DNA of 64,000 bases from Lewinellaceae bacterium. GTDB lineage: Bacteria; Bacteroidota; Bacteroidia; Chitinophagales; Saprospiraceae. The notes beneath the pieces are model-generated. The model was given only the letters and a program-made list of their open reading frames with translations, was not told the DNA's origin and made no database searches. The first letter of the stretch is position 1, and each line of letters starts with the position of its first letter. The translations under genes were made by a program, and so were the position numbers. The DNA lies in assembly GCA_020636405.1 (NCBI GenBank), contig JACJXW010000006.1, forward strand, positions 310,001 to 374,000, given 5' to 3'. This document shows positions 24,921-34,309 of this stretch, in pieces.

Positions 24921-25642
24921 GCATGTTTTTAGAAGCCATAGATATTCGGAAGTCCTTCGGGACGGAGAAAGTATTGCACAACATGAACCTGCGTTTGGCC
25001 GAGCATGAAATGCTGAGCATTCTCGGGCGTTCCGGGAGTGGAAAGACCACTCTGCTGAAGATCCTGGCGGGGTTGGAACTCCCGGATGGTGGAAGGGTAT
25101 TGCTCGAGGGCAAGGATATGGGGCGGGTGCCCCCTAACCGCCGCGACATGGTTTACCTTTATCAGGAACCCCTTCTTTTTCCACACCTCAACGTATTTGA
25201 GAATGTGGCCTTTGGCCTGCGTTTGCGCCGCGTGCCAGAGCAGGATATCCGAAAGCGGGTACAGGAGATGCTCGATAACCTGGAGTTGCCGGAGCAGTCC
25301 CGAAAAATGCCGCAGCAACTCTCCGGAGGACAGCGGCAACGGGTAGCCTTCGGCCGGGCCCTCATCATCAATCCCAAAGTATTGCTGCTGGATGAGCCTT
25401 TCGGCGCCCTCGATGCGGAAACCCGGGCCAGTATGCAGCAATTGCTCAAAAGGATCGCCGAAGATTTTTCCATTACAGCCCTGTTTGTTACCCATGCCCT
25501 GAAAGAAGCGCTCCTAATGGGCGACCGCATTGGGTTGATGCAGGAAGGCAAGCTCAAAGTTTACGACAACAAAAAGGCTTTCATCGATGATGCCGATACA
25601 GGCGTACAGGCCGAGCTGGCCTTTTGGCGAGGGATTGGGTAG
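24917..25642 (+). CDS. ynjD: ABC importer ATPase, YnjD-like
   Basis: Encodes 241 residues with a complete nucleotide-binding domain: Walker A GRSGSGKTT (about 37-45), a Q loop in YLYQEPLLFP, the signature LSGGQRQRV, Walker B VLLLDEPFGALD and the switch His in FVTHALKEA. It lacks the extra C-terminal TOBE domain of sugar or iron ATPases, as expected for the short YnjD/ThiQ class. Last gene of the binding protein-permease-permease-ATPase operon. Confidence 0.92.
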   Translation: MSMFLEAIDIRKSFGTEKVLHNMNLRLAEHEMLSILGRSGSGKTTLLKILAGLELPDGGRVLLEGKDMGRVPPNRRDMVYLYQEPLLFPHLNVFENVAFGLRLRRVPEQDIRKRVQEMLDNLELPEQSRKMPQQLSGGQRQRVAFGRALIINPKVLLLDEPFGALDAETRASMQQLLKRIAEDFSITALFVTHALKEALLMGDRIGLMQEGKLKVYDNKKAFIDDADTGVQAELAFWRGIG

Positions 25643-25645
25643 GGG

Positions 25646-25678
25646 TTGGCCGGGTTAAGCAGATTTGTTCTATTTTTG
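25646..25678 (+). promoter_or_regulatory. Promoter of the TPR lipoprotein gene
   Basis: TTG at 25646-25648 and TATTTTTG at 25671-25678 form a Bacteroidetes-type promoter with a 22-base spacer, slightly longer than usual. The ATG is 16 bases beyond the -7 box. Confidence 0.5.
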
Positions 25679-25693
25679 TAAAAAATCACGTCT

Positions 25694-27343
25694 ATGAAGA
25701 TCCCTAACCAATTGGCCTTTGTTCTTGTGGCCTTCCTGTCGATCCAATGTTCCAACCCTAAACCAGGGGAGGAACAATCCGGGGCTTCCCGCCTTGGTGA
25801 AATCCATCTCGAGGTAACGGGCGCAGAGGAAGCCAAGCCTTTTTTCGAGAAAGGGCTCCTGCTGTTGCACAGTTTTGAATACGAGGATGCCCGTGCGGAA
25901 TTCCGCAAAGCACGGGAGCTCGATCCTGATTTTGCTTTGGCCTACTGGGGCGAAGCGATGACCCACAATCACGGGCTTTGGAAGCGGCAGGATGCAGCGG
26001 CGGCCAGAGCTGTGCTGGCCGAACTGGCGCCCGCCCCTGAAGCACGGCAGGCAAAGGCAGGTACCCAGCTGGAAAAGGATTTCCTGCAGGCCGTCGAAGT
26101 ATTGTACGGAGACGGGGAAAAGGTGGAACGCGATAAGGCTTATGCTGCTTTCATGCTCGGCCTCTATGAGAAGTACCCCAACAATCACGAAGTAGCAGCC
26201 TTCTATGCGCTGTCCCTGCTGGGGGCTGTCCCGGTCGGCCGGGATGAGGAGGCTTACGAAAAGGGCGCCGCCATCGCCGAAGGCATCCTCCGGGAAAACC
26301 CCAATCACCCCGGAGCGCTGCATTACCTCATCCATTCCTACGACGACCCGGGCCATGCCCATCTGGCCAAACAGGCAGCCGACAATTATGCTGAAGTGGC
26401 GCCCGACGCTGCCCATGCTTTGCATATGCCTTCTCACATTTATGTAGCACTAGGGATGTGGCACGAAGTGGTGGCCTCTAATGAGGCTTCCTACGCTGCC
26501 AGCGTCACCCGCATGGAGCGCAATAAACTGGATAACGACGCCCGCTCTTATCATGCTTTCCACTGGCTGCTCTATGGTTACCTGCAACAGGGACGGCACG
26601 AAGACGCCCGCCATATCCTGGAACAGATGGTGCAGTATACCGGAGAACTTCCCAGTAAGAGTGCCCGTTCCTACCTGATACGTATGAAGGGCAATTACCT
26701 GGTGGAAACCAAAACCTGGGACAGCCCCGCTGCCGATATCGAGGTCGGCCTGCAGGAACTCAACCTCAGTTTTCATGCCATCGATCATTTCCTGGAAGGC
26801 ATGAAAGCCTATCGCAGGAAAGATGCGTCCAAAATGAAAGCGCTGATTGACGAGATGGCCTTTGCCCGGCAGCAAGCTTCCATGTCGGTCACCAGCGAGG
26901 GCGTACCCATGTGTGGCGCAGGGGGCGGATACGGGGAGGCTAACCAGTTGGATATTGACCAGGCATACATCCAGGAATTGGAACTGAAAGGCTTGCTCGC
27001 AAATCTTGAAGGCAAACCGGAACAGGCGGAACGCTGGCTAAGGCAGGCAACTGATTTAGAAGACAATGTCAGCTATTCCTACGGCCCTCCGGAGGTAGTC
27101 AAACCATCCTACGAACTCTACGGCGAATGGCTGCTGGGCCAAGAACGTCCGGAGGATGCCCTGCAGCAATTCGACCGGGCGCTGAAGCGCGGCCCTAAAC
27201 GCGTACAGGCGCTCAATGGCAAACTTGATGCTGCCCGGGCACTAGGCAGGGAACAGGCCGCCGGCGAAGTGCAGCGTACCTTGGATGAGATAAAGGACAA
27301 GGCGGCGGAGCAGCAGCAGACGCAATTGTCCCAACTGCAATAA
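25694..27343 (+). CDS. Tetratricopeptide-repeat lipoprotein
   Basis: Encodes 549 residues with a lipobox-like leader (LSIQC, Cys about 19). TPR units are clear in the first third (GAEEAKPFFEKGLLLLHSFEY, EDARAEFRKARELDPDFALAYWG, VAAFYALSLLG) and near the end (PEQAERWLRQATDLE, PEDALQQFDRALKRGPKRVQAL). The central part contains conserved-looking His-rich turns (NPNHPGALHYLIHSYDDPGHA, HALHMPSHIYVALG, SYHAFHWLLYGYLQQG). Homologous TPR proteins are widespread, but I know no assigned function. It has its own promoter and is probably not part of the ABC operon. Confidence 0.85.
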   Translation: MKIPNQLAFVLVAFLSIQCSNPKPGEEQSGASRLGEIHLEVTGAEEAKPFFEKGLLLLHSFEYEDARAEFRKARELDPDFALAYWGEAMTHNHGLWKRQDAAAARAVLAELAPAPEARQAKAGTQLEKDFLQAVEVLYGDGEKVERDKAYAAFMLGLYEKYPNNHEVAAFYALSLLGAVPVGRDEEAYEKGAAIAEGILRENPNHPGALHYLIHSYDDPGHAHLAKQAADNYAEVAPDAAHALHMPSHIYVALGMWHEVVASNEASYAASVTRMERNKLDNDARSYHAFHWLLYGYLQQGRHEDARHILEQMVQYTGELPSKSARSYLIRMKGNYLVETKTWDSPAADIEVGLQELNLSFHAIDHFLEGMKAYRRKDASKMKALIDEMAFARQQASMSVTSEGVPMCGAGGGYGEANQLDIDQAYIQELELKGLLANLEGKPEQAERWLRQATDLEDNVSYSYGPPEVVKPSYELYGEWLLGQERPEDALQQFDRALKRGPKRVQALNGKLDAARALGREQAAGEVQRTLDEIKDKAAEQQQTQLSQLQ

Positions 27344-27415
27344 CATTGCGGCCTGGCCGGCTATTTTGTCTTGCGCCGCCCCCTGGAAAGAGGGGCTAAA
27401 GATTAGAAAGCCCCA

Positions 27416-28600
27416 CTATTCCAGATATAGAACCAATCCTTTAAGATAAGACCCTTCCGAATGGAATATACTCACCGGATGGTCGGCAGGTTGGGAAAGC
27501 TGGTGCATCACTCTTGCCTGGCGGCCGCTTTCCAGGGCGGCCGCAACGATGGTATCGTAGAAGAGTTGCTGGCTTACTACCTGTGAACAGGAAAAAGTGA
27601 ACAGTATGCCGCCGGGCTGTATTCTGGACATGGCCAGGGCGTTGAGGCGCTTATAGCCCTGAACGGCCTGGTGTCGTTTCTTCAGGCTCTTTGCGAAAGC
27701 CGGTGGGTCGACGATCATCAGTTCGTAGTCGTTATCTGCCGAGCGGAGGAAATCCATAACGTCCATAGCGTGAGCCCGGTGCCGTTCAGGCGGCAGGCCG
27801 TTCAGTTGTACATTGGCCTCAGTCAGTTCAATGGCTTTTTTCGATACGTCGACCGAGTCTACGGAATGGGCGCCGGCCTGCAGGGCATAGACGGAAAAGC
27901 CTCCGGAATAACAAAAAGCATTCAACACCTTTTTGTCTGGAGCATATTGGCCAGCGAGGCGCCGGTTTTCCCGCTGGTCCAGGAAGAAACCTGTTTTCTG
28001 GCCGGCTTCCCAATCTACTTGAAAGGTATTGCCGTATTCCAGTACAGGCCCGGGAGATCCTGCTCCGAAAACATAGCGGTTTTCTATCCCCAGGGCGTAT
28101 TGCCGGGGAAGGGTTTCCGCACTTTTATCATAGATGGCCTCTAAATGGCCTCCGAAATTGTTTTGCAGGGCCCGGCTGATCTTTTCCATCTCCCGGTGCA
28201 TTCCGATAGAATGGCACTGTACGACAGCCGTCTTGTTGTAAATGTCAATGATCAGCCCGGGCAGGCCGTCGCCCTCGGCGTGGGCAAGCCGGAAGCAATT
28301 GGTGGAATGCTGCCCACCGGCCAGTCCAAGATGGCGCCGGTATTGCAGCGCCCTGCCGATCTTCGCATCCCAGAAACCCTGATCGGGAGTGGATTGCTGG
28401 AAAGAGAACAGGCGGACGGTGATGGAGCCCTCCTGATAGTGCCCGGTGGCCAGATAGCTTCCATCCGCTTTGCATACTTCCACGATATCGCCATCTTGTA
28501 CTTCTCCCTCGATGTTTTTCACTGCCCCGGAGAAAACCCAGGGATGGAAACGCTCAACTGCTGCCGACCGTTTGGCCTTGAGTATTACCTTCTTTGTCAT
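27416..28600 (-). CDS. rlmI: 23S rRNA m5C methyltransferase, RlmI family
   Basis: About 394 residues from the ATG at 28600 (MTKKVILKAKRSAAVERFHPWVFSGAV). An N-terminal PUA domain (about 1-75) is followed by an RlmI-type middle region and a class I SAM methyltransferase fold: LNAFCYSGGFSVYALQAGAHSVDSVD for motif I, and MIVDPPAFAKSLK, a DPPAF variant of the NPPY motif. E. coli RlmI methylates C1962 of 23S rRNA, but related proteins (RlmK, uncharacterised Class I methylases) share the layout, so the exact base is inferred. Confidence 0.88.
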   Translation of the reverse strand: MTKKVILKAKRSAAVERFHPWVFSGAVKNIEGEVQDGDIVEVCKADGSYLATGHYQEGSITVRLFSFQQSTPDQGFWDAKIGRALQYRRHLGLAGGQHSTNCFRLAHAEGDGLPGLIIDIYNKTAVVQCHSIGMHREMEKISRALQNNFGGHLEAIYDKSAETLPRQYALGIENRYVFGAGSPGPVLEYGNTFQVDWEAGQKTGFFLDQRENRRLAGQYAPDKKVLNAFCYSGGFSVYALQAGAHSVDSVDVSKKAIELTEANVQLNGLPPERHRAHAMDVMDFLRSADNDYELMIVDPPAFAKSLKKRHQAVQGYKRLNALAMSRIQPGGILFTFSCSQVVSQQLFYDTIVAAALESGRQARVMHQLSQPADHPVSIFHSEGSYLKGLVLYLE

Positions 28601-28637
28601 GGGCGCAAGATACGGAATGAAAACCATCCCTTTCTAA

Positions 28638-28679
28638 AATGAAGAAGTGGCACTTTGTGCAAAGTGCCACTTCTTCATT
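28638..28679 (-). terminator. Hairpin terminator after the giant surface-protein gene
   Basis: A perfect 19-bp stem with a four-base loop: AATGAAGAAGTGGCACTTT at 28638-28656 and its complement at 28661-28679. On the minus strand it lies 19 bases past the stop of the giant gene and before the methyltransferase gene, and is followed by a short TTTT. Confidence 0.7.
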
Positions 28680-28697
28680 ATTAGGCCCAACAAGTCC

Positions 28698-31600
28698 TTA
28701 GTTCCTGGCCAGGATCACAGTACGTACGATAACGGAAGCTTCCGTTCGAACGCTGATGAAGTAAGAGCCGCTGGCCAGCCCTTCCTCCACAAAGCTAAGC
28801 TGGTACCTGGGCTGGTCCAGAACTAATGGCCGGGAAAGTACCGCCTGGCCGTAAACATTGTAGATGGTGAGTTCTGCTCGCTCTCCATTGAAATGTTCGA
28901 ACTGGAGCCAAACTTTATCGTGAGCCGGGTTGGGGTAGGCGGTCATGTCAAGCATGCCTTTTTCAGAAGTGGCGCCCACCTCCGCGGGTAACGAATGTCC
29001 AGGCTGTTGTCCGTCAGCGACATCGGTGCCACTGTGGGTGACATCGCACTCGACGAAATTATCACAGTCATCATATACTCTATAGTGATACGTGACGGTA
29101 AAGTTTCCGCAGTCATCCCCTTCCGACGTAGTACCGACCAGATAGGCGAACGGCGTGGAACAGTTATCCGAATAACCGGCGGCGACGGTGGCCTCATCGG
29201 GATCAGGTACATCTTCCTGGCAGGCCAGCCCGCTTACCCCTTCGGGGCATCCTCCGTCAAAAGTGGGGGAGGGCGGCGTATGGTCCTCGCCGGTGAAGGT
29301 CAGCACACAGATCCTTCGGGTACCGATACAGGGGTCCAAGACCTGATAAGCGTACTGGAACGTAAACTGGCAGAAGTTGTTGATGACCGTTTGCCCGATA
29401 AAAGTGACTTGAGATCCCGGAGTGAAGTAATACTCGAACACTTCCTTCGCCTCTTCAGGCGCGGGCACGTCCGCCCAGCATTGCATGTTGGTCACGTCCG
29501 GCGGGCAGGTAAGCAGGTTCGGCTGTACCGCCGGAAGGTAATATTCAACAAAACATTCAAGGGCATTACCGCAGAGATCGGTCACTTCGTAAGTGATCGT
29601 AACCCGGATGTCTGTGCAGGGGCCGCCTTGGAAGTCCCTTTCCAACTCATTGATCACCAATTCGCCGCATTCGTCCATGTAGAACTGGCGGAGGTAGCTG
29701 CCGTCGCCCGGGCGTGGGATCTCTTCAAAAGTCTGTACCACTACCGGTTCCTCGGGGCATTCGCCAACCGGAGGTGTGGTATCAAACCCGGTGTAAGTGA
29801 TCGAACATTCCTTTTCATTGCCGCAATTGTCTCTAACGACAAAATCGTAAATGAGCGTGAATTCGCAACCGACAGCGGTAAAGTGGGTGTCAACGGGTAT
29901 TGCTACCACCCTCTGTCCGTCCGCTCCGGTAAAGAAAGTGGCCATATAATCCGCCTCGAAGGGCTGCAGGCCCTGGTCGCAGGTAAGGTCTTCTTTTCCC
30001 GGGGGACAGTTTCCGACAATGGCGCCGGTGCCTCCACCCGAGTGGATGACCTTGCAGGTTGTCGTATTGCCGCAAGCATCGCGGATGGAGAAAGAATGCC
30101 GAACCTCGAAACCGGAGCAATTACCTCCGAAATACTCTGTAACGGTACCGGTGAATTTCACCTGTACGCCACTGCAAATATCGGAATAGGCAGCCCGTAC
30201 GGCAGCAATGTCAGGCCCTGGCGCCTGGCTGGGGTCAGTCAGGCCACTGAGGCCTTGCGGACAGTTGCCGGTAGGGGGCTGGGTATCCAGGATCGTAAAG
30301 GTAGCTACGGTGGAGGAAGTATTGCCACAAAGGTCGCTGGCGGTAAAGGTAACCGTGGCGCTTCCGGCGCCTCCGCAGGTAGTGGTCAGGCCACTGTAGT
30401 TATTGCTCCAGTTTACCTGCCCACAGTTGTCGGTGGCAGTTGCTCCGCCGTGGTTGGCCAGCCAGTTGTTCAGCGCTGTGATATTTCCGTTGCCATCGCA
30501 TTCTACCTTCATGTTCATTGCTGTGGAAATATTCGGCCCGATGTTGTCCTCCGGAACAGTAAAGAAAGAAGAGCAGGAAGACGGACGGTGGCAGTCATCC
30601 ATAACAAAGTAGTTGATGTAGAGGGCGCCGCCGCAGGCCGGGGGAGCTGTGATGTTATCCATAGAAGCTACCGGGACGCCGTTGACGAAGTATAATGGCG
30701 TGCCTCCGCAACCTCCGGATGATTCGAACTGCATGATCCAGTCGGTAAATGCAGCGTTGACGCTGGCCTGGGAATTACAGGTTCCCAGGGTGACGGGTTG
30801 AGGGCACCTGGCCATACTGGGCTGAGTATCAGCTACCGAAAAAGTAGCCGAGCAGAAGTCCCATTGGCCACACTGGTCCCAGGCGTAGTATTTTATGGTC
30901 AGGCTGCCCCCACAGGCGCTGGGCGCCTGGTAGTTCTGAAGGCCACTGTGCTGAGGGTTGCATCCTCCTGAGGTACTGAACATGGAGATCCAGGCAGTGA
31001 ACTGGGCGTCCACTTCCGCCTGCGTCAGGCAACCGGGTATGTTCATGTTCGACGGACAAACCACGGAAAGAGGGGCTGGGTCCTTCACCTTGAAGGTGGC
31101 CATACAGGTTTCCATCTGGCCGCATTGGTCCCATGCGCTATATTTGACCGTGACGGCCCCTCCACAGGCATCTGGAGCCGAGTAATTTGCCAGGTTGCTG
31201 CTTTGGGGATTACAGCCGCCTGTTGTGGCGAATTCTCCGATCCAACTTGCGAAAGCAGCATTGATCTGATTCTGAGTATAGCAGCCGTTGACCTGTACAC
31301 TCTGAGGACAACTAACCTGCAAAGGTTCCTCTGCCGGGGACACAGTGAATACCGCCGTGCAGATATCCCAGTTCCCACACTTATCCCAGGCGTAATAATC
31401 TACCGTTACGCTTCCTCCGCAGATACTGGGGGGAGCGTAATTCTGCAGGTTACTGCTTTGAGGAGTGCATCCGCCGGAGTGAGAGAAAAGGCCGATCCAG
31501 TTATCAAAGGCCGCATCTATATCTGTCTGCGTGAAGTTACATCCGTATACCTCAAGGTTGCCAGGGCAGCTGACCACCAGCGGCGCCGGCTCCTCCACCG

Positions 31601-34193
31601 TGAAGACGGCGGAACACTGAGCCGCCTGGCCGCACCGATCCCATGCATAGTACTTAACCGTTACGCTTCCTCCGCAGTAACTGGGGGCTGTGTAGCTCTG
31701 CAGGTTACTGCTCTGCGCCATGCACCCGCCCGAAGTAGAGAATTGGGAAAGCCAAGTGGCGAAGGTGCTGTTGACCTGTGCCTGAGTCAGGCAACTGCCG
31801 ATCTGTAAGTTAGAGGGACAGCTGACCGTCAACGGTTCTGGGCCGCCGACCGAGAAGGTTGCCGTACAACTGGCCTCCCGCCCGCAAATGTCCTTAGCCT
31901 TGTAAATAACCGTTACCCTGCCGCCACAAAGGCTTGGAGGGTAGTATTGGCTAAGGTCGGTACTCTGTGGGTTACATCCGCCGCTGGTGGAGAACTGGCC
32001 AAGCCAGTTGGCGAAGGCCATATCGACATCCGCCTGGCTGATGCAGGAGGTAAGGTTGAGATCCGAAGGGCAACTGACAGCCAACCCGGAGACGACTGTA
32101 AAGGTGGCGGAGCAGACATCAGAACGGCCACAATCATCACTAGCCGTGAAATTCACGGTAACAGTGCCGCCGCAGAAATTGGGCGCAGTGTACTGGCTCA
32201 GGTCTGAACCTTGAGGATTACACCCGCCTGTTGCGGTAAACTGCCCGATCCAGGCTGCAAAGGCGTTATCCACATCGGCCTGTGTTAGGCATTCGCTGAT
32301 CTGCATATTACCCGGACAGAAGGCCACCAGCGGTGCAGGTGCCTTCACAGTAAAGGAACAGGTGATCGGTGTCGTCTGGTTGCATTGGTCAGCCGCATAT
32401 ACCTCTATCGTTACTACCTGCTGTCCATTCATGCAATCTTCTGGTTTCGTAAGGGTTGCCGGATCCTGGGAATAAATTACCTGAGGGTCACAGCCTCCGG
32501 AAGCCGACATGTTTAACAAACCGTTGATCCATATATCCCAGGCTGCATCGATCTGTGTCTGTGTGGCGCATCCATCTAACAAAGGATCGCCCGGGCATGC
32601 ACTCAGGCTCAGGCCGGTGGAAAGAATATAAGTGTAAGTGAGGGTGCAACTGCCGGTATTACCACAGGCATCATCAATACTGACTTCCCATACCTCAGTG
32701 GTCAAACAATTCACTGTGCTGGTGCTGGCCATTACTGCACCTGGCATGTTGTTTCCAAGGTTACAGTTGTCGCTTGGCATGCCTACACCAGAAATGGCAT
32801 CGTCTGCATCCGGTGGGCTGGTTACACAGCCCAGTTCAATTATTCCGGCACTGCCATTTGTACAATTGGCAAAAGTCGGCGCCACATTATCATTAACGGT
32901 GATGGTTACGGTGTAGGGGTCCGATACATTGCCGCACTCGTCGGTAGCGATGTAGGTGATGACGCGGGTGTACTGGTCGTCACAACCGGCATTGGTAGGG
33001 GTGGTAACATCGCTCTGGACGGAGACGGTAGCCGTATTATTGGGGCAGTTGTCGGTTGCCGTTGGCGGGTTGGGTTCCACGACATCATCGGCGCACACCT
33101 CGGAGACATCGAGCGCGCCTGGCGCCTGGTTCCAGTTCGGCGCCACATTATCATTAACGGTGATGGTTACGGTGTAAGGGTCCGAGACATTGCCGCACTC
33201 GTCGGTAGCGATGTAGGTGATGACGCGGGTGTACTGGTCATCACAACCGGCATTGGTAGGCGTAGTCACATCGCTCTGGACGGAGACGGTAGCCGTATTA
33301 TTGGGGCAGTTGTCGGTTGCCGTTGGCGGGTTGGGCTCCACGACATCATCGGCGCACACCTCGGAGACATCGAGCGCGCCTGGCGCCTGGTTCCAGGCCG
33401 GCGCCACATTATCATTAACGGTGATGGTTACGGTGTAGGGGTCCGATACATTGCCGCACTCGTCGGTAGCGATGTAGGTGATGACGCGGGTGTACTGGTC
33501 GTCACAACCGGCATTGGTAGGGGTAGTCACATCGCTCTGGACGGAGACGGTAGCCGTGTTATTGGGGCAGTTGTCGGTTGCCGTTGGCGGGTTGGGTTCC
33601 ACGACATCCTCGGCGCACACCTCGGAGACATCGAGCGCGCCTGGCGCCTGGTTCCAGGCCGGCGCCACATTATCATTAACGGTGATGGTTACGGTGTAGG
33701 GGTCCGAGACATTGCCGCACTCGTCGGTAGCGATGTAGGTGATGACGCGGGTGTACTGGTCGTCACAACCGGCATTGGTAGGCGTAGTCACATCGCTCTG
33801 GACGGAGACGGTGGCCGTGTTATTGGGGCAGTTGTCGGTTGCCGTTGGCGGGTTGGGCTCCACGACATCCTCGGCGCACACTTCGGAGACATCGAGCGCG
33901 CCTGGCGCCTGGTTCCATGTCGGCGCCACATTATCATTAACGGTGATGGTTACGGTGTAGGGGTCCGAGACATTGCCGCACTCGTCGGTAGCGATGTAGG
34001 TGATGACGCGGGTGTACTGGTCGTCACAACCGGCATTGGTAGGCGTAGTCACATCGCTCTGGACGGAGACGGTAGCCGTGTTATTGGGGCAGTTGTCGGT
34101 TGCCGTTGGCGGGTTGGGCTCCACGACATCCCCGGCGCACACTTCGGAGACATCGAGCGCGCCTCTGGGTACCTGGTTCCATACCGGCGCCAC
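28698..34193 (-). CDS. Giant T9SS surface protein, C-terminal segment
   Basis: This segment (about 1,830 residues) has no start signal: the GTG at 34193 is internal to a repeat unit. It continues the reading frame of the gene that begins near 40224. It contains five intact 87-residue HYR-like repeats, one diverged repeat (FANCTNGSAGIIELGC), eight copies of a cysteine-rich module (about 30.8-32.6 kb) and another HYR-like domain near 30.4 kb. Several modules of the type GLxCxxxVPxPD...YxDNC...DDCxN (29.0-30.3 kb) follow. The end is a T9SS type A sorting domain: AYPNPAHDKVWLQF, ELTIYNVYGQAVLS, GLASGSYFISV. It should be secreted to or anchored on the cell surface. Adhesion is a guess. Confidence 0.85.
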   Translation of the reverse strand: MAPVWNQVPRGALDVSEVCAGDVVEPNPPTATDNCPNNTATVSVQSDVTTPTNAGCDDQYTRVITYIATDECGNVSDPYTVTITVNDNVAPTWNQAPGALDVSEVCAEDVVEPNPPTATDNCPNNTATVSVQSDVTTPTNAGCDDQYTRVITYIATDECGNVSDPYTVTITVNDNVAPAWNQAPGALDVSEVCAEDVVEPNPPTATDNCPNNTATVSVQSDVTTPTNAGCDDQYTRVITYIATDECGNVSDPYTVTITVNDNVAPAWNQAPGALDVSEVCADDVVEPNPPTATDNCPNNTATVSVQSDVTTPTNAGCDDQYTRVITYIATDECGNVSDPYTVTITVNDNVAPNWNQAPGALDVSEVCADDVVEPNPPTATDNCPNNTATVSVQSDVTTPTNAGCDDQYTRVITYIATDECGNVSDPYTVTITVNDNVAPTFANCTNGSAGIIELGCVTSPPDADDAISGVGMPSDNCNLGNNMPGAVMASTSTVNCLTTEVWEVSIDDACGNTGSCTLTYTYILSTGLSLSACPGDPLLDGCATQTQIDAAWDIWINGLLNMSASGGCDPQVIYSQDPATLTKPEDCMNGQQVVTIEVYAADQCNQTTPITCSFTVKAPAPLVAFCPGNMQISECLTQADVDNAFAAWIGQFTATGGCNPQGSDLSQYTAPNFCGGTVTVNFTASDDCGRSDVCSATFTVVSGLAVSCPSDLNLTSCISQADVDMAFANWLGQFSTSGGCNPQSTDLSQYYPPSLCGGRVTVIYKAKDICGREASCTATFSVGGPEPLTVSCPSNLQIGSCLTQAQVNSTFATWLSQFSTSGGCMAQSSNLQSYTAPSYCGGSVTVKYYAWDRCGQAAQCSAVFTVEEPAPLVVSCPGNLEVYGCNFTQTDIDAAFDNWIGLFSHSGGCTPQSSNLQNYAPPSICGGSVTVDYYAWDKCGNWDICTAVFTVSPAEEPLQVSCPQSVQVNGCYTQNQINAAFASWIGEFATTGGCNPQSSNLANYSAPDACGGAVTVKYSAWDQCGQMETCMATFKVKDPAPLSVVCPSNMNIPGCLTQAEVDAQFTAWISMFSTSGGCNPQHSGLQNYQAPSACGGSLTIKYYAWDQCGQWDFCSATFSVADTQPSMARCPQPVTLGTCNSQASVNAAFTDWIMQFESSGGCGGTPLYFVNGVPVASMDNITAPPACGGALYINYFVMDDCHRPSSCSSFFTVPEDNIGPNISTAMNMKVECDGNGNITALNNWLANHGGATATDNCGQVNWSNNYSGLTTTCGGAGSATVTFTASDLCGNTSSTVATFTILDTQPPTGNCPQGLSGLTDPSQAPGPDIAAVRAAYSDICSGVQVKFTGTVTEYFGGNCSGFEVRHSFSIRDACGNTTTCKVIHSGGGTGAIVGNCPPGKEDLTCDQGLQPFEADYMATFFTGADGQRVVAIPVDTHFTAVGCEFTLIYDFVVRDNCGNEKECSITYTGFDTTPPVGECPEEPVVVQTFEEIPRPGDGSYLRQFYMDECGELVINELERDFQGGPCTDIRVTITYEVTDLCGNALECFVEYYLPAVQPNLLTCPPDVTNMQCWADVPAPEEAKEVFEYYFTPGSQVTFIGQTVINNFCQFTFQYAYQVLDPCIGTRRICVLTFTGEDHTPPSPTFDGGCPEGVSGLACQEDVPDPDEATVAAGYSDNCSTPFAYLVGTTSEGDDCGNFTVTYHYRVYDDCDNFVECDVTHSGTDVADGQQPGHSLPAEVGATSEKGMLDMTAYPNPAHDKVWLQFEHFNGERAELTIYNVYGQAVLSRPLVLDQPRYQLSFVEEGLASGSYFISVRTEASVIVRTVILARN

Positions 34194-34309
34194 ATTATCA
34201 TTAACGGTGATGGTTACGGTGTAGGGGTCCGAGACATTGCCGCACTCGTCGGTAGCGATGTAGGTGATGACGCGGGTGTACTGGTCGTCACAACCGGCAT
34301 TGGTAGGCG

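Noticed and set aside
28995..30695. Plus-strand frame of 566 codons
   Set aside because: Antisense to the well-supported C-terminal part of the giant T9SS protein, with no domain similarity, signal or start context.
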